From positions 1 to 19,838 of the forward strand of contig JAEWJS010000008.1 of the NCBI GenBank assembly GCA_023386495.1: 19,838 nucleotides of DNA, read 5' to 3'. The notes beneath the pieces were generated by a model. The model saw only the letters and a list, made by a program, of their open reading frames with translations, had not been told where the DNA came from and ran no database searches. Origin of the DNA: Bacillota bacterium (lineage in GTDB: Bacteria; Bacillota; Bacilli; Paenibacillales; Paenibacillaceae). Position numbers and translations under genes: made by a program. Positions 15,977 through 19,838 of this stretch are shown piece by piece; the stretch's first letter is position 1, and the number at the start of each line of letters is the position of its first letter.

Positions 15977-17857
15977 TTAATCCGCGTAGAGATACCAGCG
16001 CTTCACGATCGGAAGCTTCCTCCAGATCTGCTTCAAGCGAGGCAAGACGTAGTAGTCCAAGCCGAACGTGCTGCCCGATCCGCCGATGAGTGCGATACCT
16101 GCACCCAAGTACCAGAGCATATCCTGCGGTGCCATGCCGGACACCCATACCATGGCGCCCATCGCGACGGTCGCGACGGCTGCCGGAGCAGAGAACAGGC
16201 CCAGGATGAGCAAGGCGCCGAAGATGAGCTCCGCGAGCACCATCGAAGTCTGGAACACGTAAGCGAGTGCGTTGAAGCTGCCGTCCGCATTGTAGAACAT
16301 GAGGTCCATCGACCAGTCGACCATGCTCTTCATGAAGTCCGGCACCGGTAAGGCCTTCACGGCTTCGGCGGTGTATGCCGATGCTGCCGCCACTGCGTCG
16401 GCCGCTGCTCCCGCCGCCTCGCCCGTGCCTTCCGCCGCCGCGGATGCGCCGGTCGTGCCGTCTGCCGCTTTGGCCGGAATGAGGAAGATGTGGCCGGGAT
16501 CGTCGATGATTTTGCCGATCTTATCCCAGCCCTGCTTGAACCACATCCAACCGGCGAAGATGCGGAGCGGGACGAGCCAGAAATTCGGCGACCGCTTGGC
16601 GAGATGTCCGCCTAGGAAGCTGCGGTTGTTCTTCACGTGGAAGAATTCGTGCAAGAGATAGGAATAGACCTTGTTGAAGCCGCACACCTGGAACAGGTAG
16701 ACCATGTTGATGAGATGCTTCACGGCCATGGCTGGCAGGCCGCTCATCTTGAACATCTTGCCTGGAACGCCGACGCTCGCGACACCGTATCGGCTGCCGA
16801 TGCAGACCATCGTGCCGTGGAATGTCGGCTTGTATGCCTTCTTCGGCTTATTGCGAATATCCGCCACGATGTTGTGCGCGATGATCGGCGCGGCCAGTTC
16901 GGCGTTCTCGACCATCTGCGGCACGGGATTCGACTGGCCTTCCGGAATGTAGAAAATGTTGTCGCCGACGACATACACTTCATTGTGCGCAGGGACCTGC
17001 AGCTTGTCGTTCGTCAGGATCCGCTTGCGGCCCTTCTGCTCGACATCGACGCTACCTGCGATTTCGGAGCCTTCCACGCCGGCCGTCCATACGACGGTGC
17101 GGGAGAGGATCTCCTTATCGCCGAGCTGCACGCCGTTCTCGCTGACGCCCGTGATTTTCGAGCCGGTAATGATGTTGACGTTCAGCTTGCGGAGCCGCTT
17201 CTCGGCCTTGCGGATCAATGGCTCCGGCAGGATCGGCAGAATCTTGTCGACCATATCGACGACGTGGAGCTTCACCTCGGACGGATCGACGACGAATTCC
17301 TTGCACAGCTCTTGCGTGAACTCCGCCAGTTCGCCGATCATCTCGACGCCGGTGAAGCCGGCGCCGACGACGACGAAGGTGAGCATTTCCTGCCGAGCCT
17401 GCTTGTTGCGCTCCAGGACCGCCTGGCGGAACATGCCGAGAATCTGTTCCTTCAGCTTCACGGCATCCTCGTAGGACCAGAGGCTGAATGCGTGCCGGTC
17501 GGCGCCCGGTATGCCGAAGAAGGTAGGTTTGCTGCCTGTGCCGATGACGAGGTAATCGTAAGCGTAGGCCGTAGTCTCCGAGATGAGCTTGCGCCCCTCG
17601 AAATCGATCTTCTGGATGTCGTCGAGCACGACGTCCACGTTCTTGAAGCCGAGGAATACCTTCTTGAGGTCGATCCGGATCGAGTCTTCCTCGACCCGGT
17701 TCGCCGCAACTTCGTGAAGCTCGGTCAGCAGGGTATGGTAAGGCTTGCGGTCGATCAGCGTGATTCGCACGTCATGCTGCTTGCGGAGCTGCTTGCCAAG
17801 CTTCTTCGCCGTGAGCACGCCGCCGTAACCGCCGCCTAGTACTAAGATGTTCTTCAT
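15977..17857 (-). CDS. ndh2: Type II NADH dehydrogenase with C-terminal DoxX-like membrane domain (Ndh2, EET type)
   Basis: A 626-residue flavoprotein that oxidises NADH and reduces a membrane quinone. Residues 1-415 are an NDH-2 fold: FAD-binding GGGYGG at 8-13, GTGSKPTFFGIPGA, the NADH-binding GAGFTG at 165-170, VVWTAGVEGSEI, and EVYVVGDN at 293-300. An amphipathic segment near 370-395 probably anchors it. After about 425 comes a DoxX-like part with helices near 427-445 and 530-600, interrupted by an Ala/Gly-rich insert (463-500). In Listeria the EET-specific Ndh2 also differs from ordinary NDH-2 by a C-terminal membrane extension. GAGGTG lies 8 nt before the ATG. It is downstream of pplA by 54 nt and probably in the same transcript. 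Confidence 0.9.
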   Translation of the reverse strand: MKNILVLGGGYGGVLTAKKLGKQLRKQHDVRITLIDRKPYHTLLTELHEVAANRVEEDSIRIDLKKVFLGFKNVDVVLDDIQKIDFEGRKLISETTAYAYDYLVIGTGSKPTFFGIPGADRHAFSLWSYEDAVKLKEQILGMFRQAVLERNKQARQEMLTFVVVGAGFTGVEMIGELAEFTQELCKEFVVDPSEVKLHVVDMVDKILPILPEPLIRKAEKRLRKLNVNIITGSKITGVSENGVQLGDKEILSRTVVWTAGVEGSEIAGSVDVEQKGRKRILTNDKLQVPAHNEVYVVGDNIFYIPEGQSNPVPQMVENAELAAPIIAHNIVADIRNKPKKAYKPTFHGTMVCIGSRYGVASVGVPGKMFKMSGLPAMAVKHLINMVYLFQVCGFNKVYSYLLHEFFHVKNNRSFLGGHLAKRSPNFWLVPLRIFAGWMWFKQGWDKIGKIIDDPGHIFLIPAKAADGTTGASAAAEGTGEAAGAAADAVAAASAYTAEAVKALPVPDFMKSMVDWSMDLMFYNADGSFNALAYVFQTSMVLAELIFGALLILGLFSAPAAVATVAMGAMVWVSGMAPQDMLWYLGAGIALIGGSGSTFGLDYYVLPRLKQIWRKLPIVKRWYLYAD

Positions 17858-17911
17858 GCGAATGCACCTCGCGATTGTTGGTGTGGTGTAGGGAAGCGCT
17901 GGAGCGCCGGC

Positions 17912-18838
17912 TTACTTCGCTTGAGCGAGCGCTTGCTTAGCCAGCTCGACGAAGCCGTTCACGTGGATCGACACGCCGCTGATAGCATCGGTATTGCCGT
18001 TCTCCGGGTTGTAAGGAATGGCAGCCGGGTCTTGCTTCTCGAGCAGGAATTGCTCGGTCTTCGCAGCTTGCTCATGCCATTCGGCTTGTGCGCCGCCATT
18101 GGCGACCATGCCGTATTCCCCATCCTTAGAACGCGTGCGCTTGTCGGTGCCGCCGTCCTTGTGGATGCCGTTCCAGGAAGCCGCGACGATGTTGCCGTTC
18201 ATGACGGTGATGTGGGCGGTCTCTTTCCAACCGGACTTCGCATCGAATTCTGCTGCTTCTGCATGATAGCTGCCGTCCTTGTACGGACCGGCTTCTACCG
18301 GGCCGGCTGCAAGCGCCTCGTCTACGAGCGCTACGAATTCGCCTGCGCCGACCGACACACCGGATACGGCGTCCGTCTTGCCTTCTGCGTCAAGCGTGAT
18401 GGCGCCGGTTGCTTGCTGCTCGAGCAGGAATTGCTCCAGCTTCGCCGCTTGCTCATGCCACTCGGCCTGCGCGCCGCCCTTGGCAACCATGCCGTATACG
18501 CCTTCCTCGGAGAGCGTCTTCTTGTCGAGCCCGCCGTCCTTGTGCAGGGCATTCCAGTTCACGCTCGTGATCACGCCGCCCTCGACCTTGAGTGCGAGAA
18601 TTTCTTTGTAGCCGGATTTCTCGGCGTAATCGCCTTCTGCGTAGTAGACACCGTCTGCCCATTTGGCTGCGTCTGCCGGTTGCTCGGCCGGCGCGTTGGC
18701 ACCGTTGTTGCTTGCGGCCGGCGTCTCGACGGCCGGCGCGTTAGCGGCGGGTTCGTTGTCAGTGCTGCCGCCTCCGCATGCAGTCATCAGACCGAGCAGC
18801 AGGGTCAACGACAAGAGAATGGAAGCTGTTTTTTTCAT
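17912..18838 (-). CDS. pplA: Surface lipoprotein with two FMN-binding domains (PplA-like)
   Basis: A 308-residue lipoprotein. The signal peptide MKKTASILLSLTLLLGLMTA ends in a lipobox with Cys21. A Pro/Ala/Asn-rich linker (24-58) is followed by tandem FMN_bind domains (about 60-178 and 184-306). These share KDGG, YGMVA and GGAQAEWHEQAAK, so they arose by duplication. Each carries a flavinylation motif: DAVSGVS (156-162) and DAISGVS (284-290). ApbE/FmnB transferases couple FMN through phosphoester bonds to the last Ser/Thr of such D-x-x-[ST]-G-A-[ST] motifs; here Val replaces the usual Ala, so Ser162 and Ser290 are the expected sites. PplA is the extracytosolic electron carrier of Listeria EET. 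The ATG at 18838 has GGGAGGA 10 nt upstream and gives a proper signal peptide. Confidence 0.92.
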   Translation of the reverse strand: MKKTASILLSLTLLLGLMTACGGGSTDNEPAANAPAVETPAASNNGANAPAEQPADAAKWADGVYYAEGDYAEKSGYKEILALKVEGGVITSVNWNALHKDGGLDKKTLSEEGVYGMVAKGGAQAEWHEQAAKLEQFLLEQQATGAITLDAEGKTDAVSGVSVGAGEFVALVDEALAAGPVEAGPYKDGSYHAEAAEFDAKSGWKETAHITVMNGNIVAASWNGIHKDGGTDKRTRSKDGEYGMVANGGAQAEWHEQAAKTEQFLLEKQDPAAIPYNPENGNTDAISGVSIHVNGFVELAKQALAQAK

Positions 18839-18883
18839 AAGTAAGATCCTCCCCGGGACATTGTGTGCTGGCGTCATTGCGAG

Positions 18884-18901
18884 TTGTGAATCCTTTCACA
18901 A
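18884..18901 (-). promoter_or_regulatory. Rex-type operator upstream of pplA-ndh2
   Basis: TTGTGAA-TCCT-TTCACAA, a perfect 7-bp inverted repeat that matches the Rex consensus TTGTGAA-N4-TTCACAA of Bacillota. It sits 46 nt before the pplA start and about +10 to +27 from the predicted transcription start, a position suited to repression. Rex leaves its site when NADH is high, which would raise expression of an NADH-oxidising EET pathway. Confidence 0.75.
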
Positions 18902-18916
18902 TAACGTCGTTACCTC

Positions 18917-18925
18917 ATTCTAGCA
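18917..18925 (-). promoter_or_regulatory. Extended -10 promoter element of pplA-ndh2
   Basis: On the - strand this reads TG-C-TAGAAT, an extended -10 with 5 of 6 matches to TATAAT. No good -35 hexamer is found 16-18 bp upstream, as is usual for promoters needing an activator. Transcription would start near 18910, giving a leader of about 72 nt. Confidence 0.6.
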
Positions 18926-18945
18926 CGGCGACTATCGCTCATCCG

Positions 18946-18959
18946 GTGATAAAAATCAC
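18946..18959 (-). promoter_or_regulatory. FNR/CRP-type box upstream of pplA promoter
   Basis: GTGA-TAAAAA-TCAC, the core of the TGTGA-N6-TCACA site of Bacillota FNR and CRP proteins, lacking only the outer T and A. Its centre (18952.5) is about 42 bp upstream of the predicted start near 18910, the class II activator position. It could place pplA-ndh2 under anaerobic activation. Confidence 0.55.
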
Positions 18960-19035
18960 GATAATTGACGTAATTTTTGTGTTTGGGGTGGGGTGCGGCA
19001 GCGGCCAGTGGCGCGTATGGGGGCGCGTGGAGGTT

Positions 19036-19147
19036 GTGCGCCGAATGGCAAGCGGCGGGCGCTGTGCGGGCGAGTGGCGAGCGGCGGGCGCCGAGCGTCG
19101 AGCACTGAGCGCCGTGCGGGCGAATGGCGAGCGTCGGGCGCCGAGCG
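19036..19147. repeat. GC-rich imperfect direct repeats
   Basis: Related units beginning GTGCGGGCGARTGGCGAGCG start at 19064 and 19114 (period 50 bp, two mismatches over 34 bp); a more diverged partial unit starts at 19036. The tract is rich in GGCG and GAGCG words and is much richer in G+C than the next 600 bases. Open frames in it are repetitive Arg/Gly-type peptides and are not credible genes. Confidence 0.6.
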
Positions 19148-19154
19148 CAGGGTC

Positions 19155-19217
19155 TATGGGCCATTAGCGAAGCAATTGCGCTGTTAAGGTATGTTCATGC
19201 GCAATTGTGGGCCCATA
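19155..19217. repeat. Nested inverted repeat (63 bp)
   Basis: Outer arms TATGGGCC (19155-19162) and GGCCCATA (19210-19217) enclose inner arms CAATTGCGC (19173-19181) and GCGCAATTG (19199-19207), all perfect. The words TTAGCGAA and TTAAGGTAT in or beside it recur further right (TTAAGGTAT at 19184 and 19235), suggesting a family of related intergenic units. Confidence 0.65.
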
Positions 19218-19268
19218 TCCCCCTTCCTAACCTATTAAGGTATAGAATGCGCTAAATAACGCATGGCT

Positions 19269-19286
19269 GTTCGCTAATTAGCGAAC
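19269..19286. repeat. Perfect 18-bp palindrome
   Basis: GTTCGCTAATTAGCGAAC is fully self-complementary. The half-site TTAGCGAA also occurs at 19164-19170 (as TTAGCGA) and in the palindrome at 19348. There is no neighbouring gene closer than 430 bp on the left, so an operator role is not obvious. Confidence 0.65.
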
Positions 19287-19347
19287 TTAAGCCATTTTGG
19301 GCATCTGAATGGAGCAAGCCCCTTGGATTAGCGCATGAATGTACGTT

Positions 19348-19370
19348 AATAGCGAATTCGCTTCGCTATT
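19348..19370. repeat. Inverted repeat with AATAGCGAA arms
   Basis: AATAGCGAA and TTCGCTATT are perfect 9-bp arms around a 5-bp centre. The arm is a variant of the TAGCGAA word of the palindrome at 19269, so both probably belong to one repeat family. Confidence 0.6.
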
Positions 19371-19546
19371 GCCATGCCAGCTGTCTGCCTGCACGTTTCT
19401 ATCATGATCCTACAGTCTCGTGCAGACAATTATCGTAACTTCCCGCATAAATAGGATGATCGGGACGATTGCGCTGCCGGTTGGAGGTGCATGTGGTGGC
19501 GTGCTGAGGCGATAGCGGATGTATTGAAGGTGCGTGTGGTGAGCAG

Positions 19547-19679
19547 TAGTGTAGAAAACTACCGCTATTTTTCCCACTTCGCGAAAATTGGTTAGATTAA
19601 CTGCAAATCCTACAGCTAATCTCGGCTGAAAGGATAATCTACCGTATTCTATGGAGAATAGTGGTACCAATCTACACTA
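19547..19679. mobile_element. 133-bp fold-back element with imperfect terminal inverted repeats (MITE/REP-like)
   Basis: The ends TAGTGTAGA (19547) and TCTACACTA (19671-19679) are perfect inverted repeats. The symmetry continues inward with TACCGCTATT on the left facing AATAGTGGTA on the right, about 26 bp per arm in all. The centre holds a second hairpin, AGATTAACTG (19594-19603) with CAGCTAATCT (19613-19622), concentric with the whole. The ends could be TA target duplications around GTGTAGA arms. It has no coding capacity. It resembles small non-autonomous or REP-type elements; whether it is multicopy cannot be seen. Confidence 0.5.
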
Positions 19680-19692
19680 AATCTGCCATTGA

Positions 19693-19747
19693 GCCCTCGG
19701 GCCCATTGATTAGTTGTAAAATTTCCCACTATTTGTACGACGAGGGC
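19693..19747. repeat. Inverted repeat with GCCCTCG arms
   Basis: GCCCTCG (19693-19699) and CGAGGGC (19741-19747) are perfect 7-bp arms enclosing 41 AT-rich bases. The enclosed TTTCCCACT word also occurs in the 133-bp element to the left (TTTCCCACTT near 19570). It may be a further piece of the same kind of intergenic repeat. Confidence 0.4.
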
Positions 19748-19838
19748 AGCCCCGGCAGCTCCTGGTTCTACAGATGACCCACAACGACCAGCACTTACCC
19801 AGCGCCCCCAGCATCTAACCAGCGCCCCAGTAACTATC

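Larger units (their letters stand above)
18960..19838. other. Gene-free intergenic stretch upstream of the pplA promoter
   Basis: No open frame here has a ribosome binding site, recognisable protein or normal codon use. The left part is the GC-rich repeat; from about 19160 the sequence is AT-richer and filled with the inverted repeats listed separately. The last ~90 bases (19750-19838) are C-rich with repeated CCAGC/GCGCCCC words and no clear feature. No tRNA, rRNA or CRISPR array was recognised. Confidence 0.7.

Noticed and set aside
16637..17839. Long + strand open frame of 400 codons
   Set aside because: Antisense to ndh2, whose FAD and NADH motifs are unmistakable. The + strand product is His/Asp/Leu-rich without a known domain.
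17921..18844. + strand open frame of 307 codons
   Set aside because: Antisense to the FMN-binding lipoprotein; the duplicated domains of the real gene make a repetitive shadow product.
19036..19147. CRISPR array
   Set aside because: Only two similar units and one diverged unit, with no consistent repeat/spacer alternation and no cas genes.
18865..19187. Overlapping small frames in the GC-rich repeat
   Set aside because: They are Arg/Ala/Gly-rich products of the repeat itself, present in several frames and on both strands with no start signals.
19410..19670. - strand open frame of 86 codons in the intergenic stretch
   Set aside because: It runs through the fold-back element, has no ribosome binding site, and its product resembles nothing known.

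Overview
The window looks like the chromosome of a GC-rich, endospore-forming Bacillota bacterium, most likely Paenibacillaceae (Paenibacillus or Cohnella type). The evidence is strong GGAGG-type ribosome binding sites, GC-biased third codon positions, a GerMN domain fused to a Bacillota-type PCYCGC module, ECF vitamin-type transporters, and an AT-richer intergenic stretch full of palindromes. The genus is inferred, not proven.

The main theme is a flavin-based extracellular electron transfer (EET) locus of the Listeria monocytogenes type, split into two blocks. Block 1 (+ strand, 1-4329) holds the 3' end of eetA (NusG domain II protein), eetB (Gx-family membrane protein), two ECF ATPases, an EcfT protein corresponding to fmnA, and a MenA-like prenyltransferase corresponding to dmkA. 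Block 2 (- strand, 18838 down to 13214) holds a lipoprotein with two FMN-binding domains (pplA-like), a type II NADH dehydrogenase with a C-terminal DoxX-like membrane domain (ndh2), a strong terminator, a short HepS-like protein, a long-chain polyprenyl diphosphate synthase (dmkB-like), and an unusual thioredoxin-like + GerMN + PCYCGC fusion. The expected circuit runs from NADH through Ndh2 and a dedicated (demethyl)menaquinone pool to EetA/B and flavinylated PplA; the ECF module exports flavin for PplA. An ApbE/FmnB flavin transferase and a RibU-like S component are not in the window.

The promoter region of pplA-ndh2 carries a perfect Rex-type operator (TTGTGAA-N4-TTCACAA) just downstream of an extended -10. 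It also carries an FNR/CRP-type GTGA-N6-TCAC palindrome centred near -42. This suggests anaerobic activation together with NADH/NAD+ control.

Between the two blocks (4519-13199) lie: a spermidine-synthase-like gene and an AraC/GyrI-like regulator (- strand); a MurR/RpiR regulator (- strand) divergent from a self-contained ECF transporter operon (290-aa candidate S component, fused double ATPase, EcfT) that ends in a PHP-domain hydrolase; and a BCCT transporter. The substrate of this second ECF system is not recognisable. With its divergent sugar-phosphate-type regulator and linked PHP enzyme, it is the best candidate here for an undescribed uptake pathway.

The last kilobase (18839-19838) has no credible gene. 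It contains the pplA control region, a GC-rich imperfect repeat, and several nested inverted repeats, including a 133-bp fold-back element with imperfect terminal inverted repeats that resembles a MITE or REP-type element.
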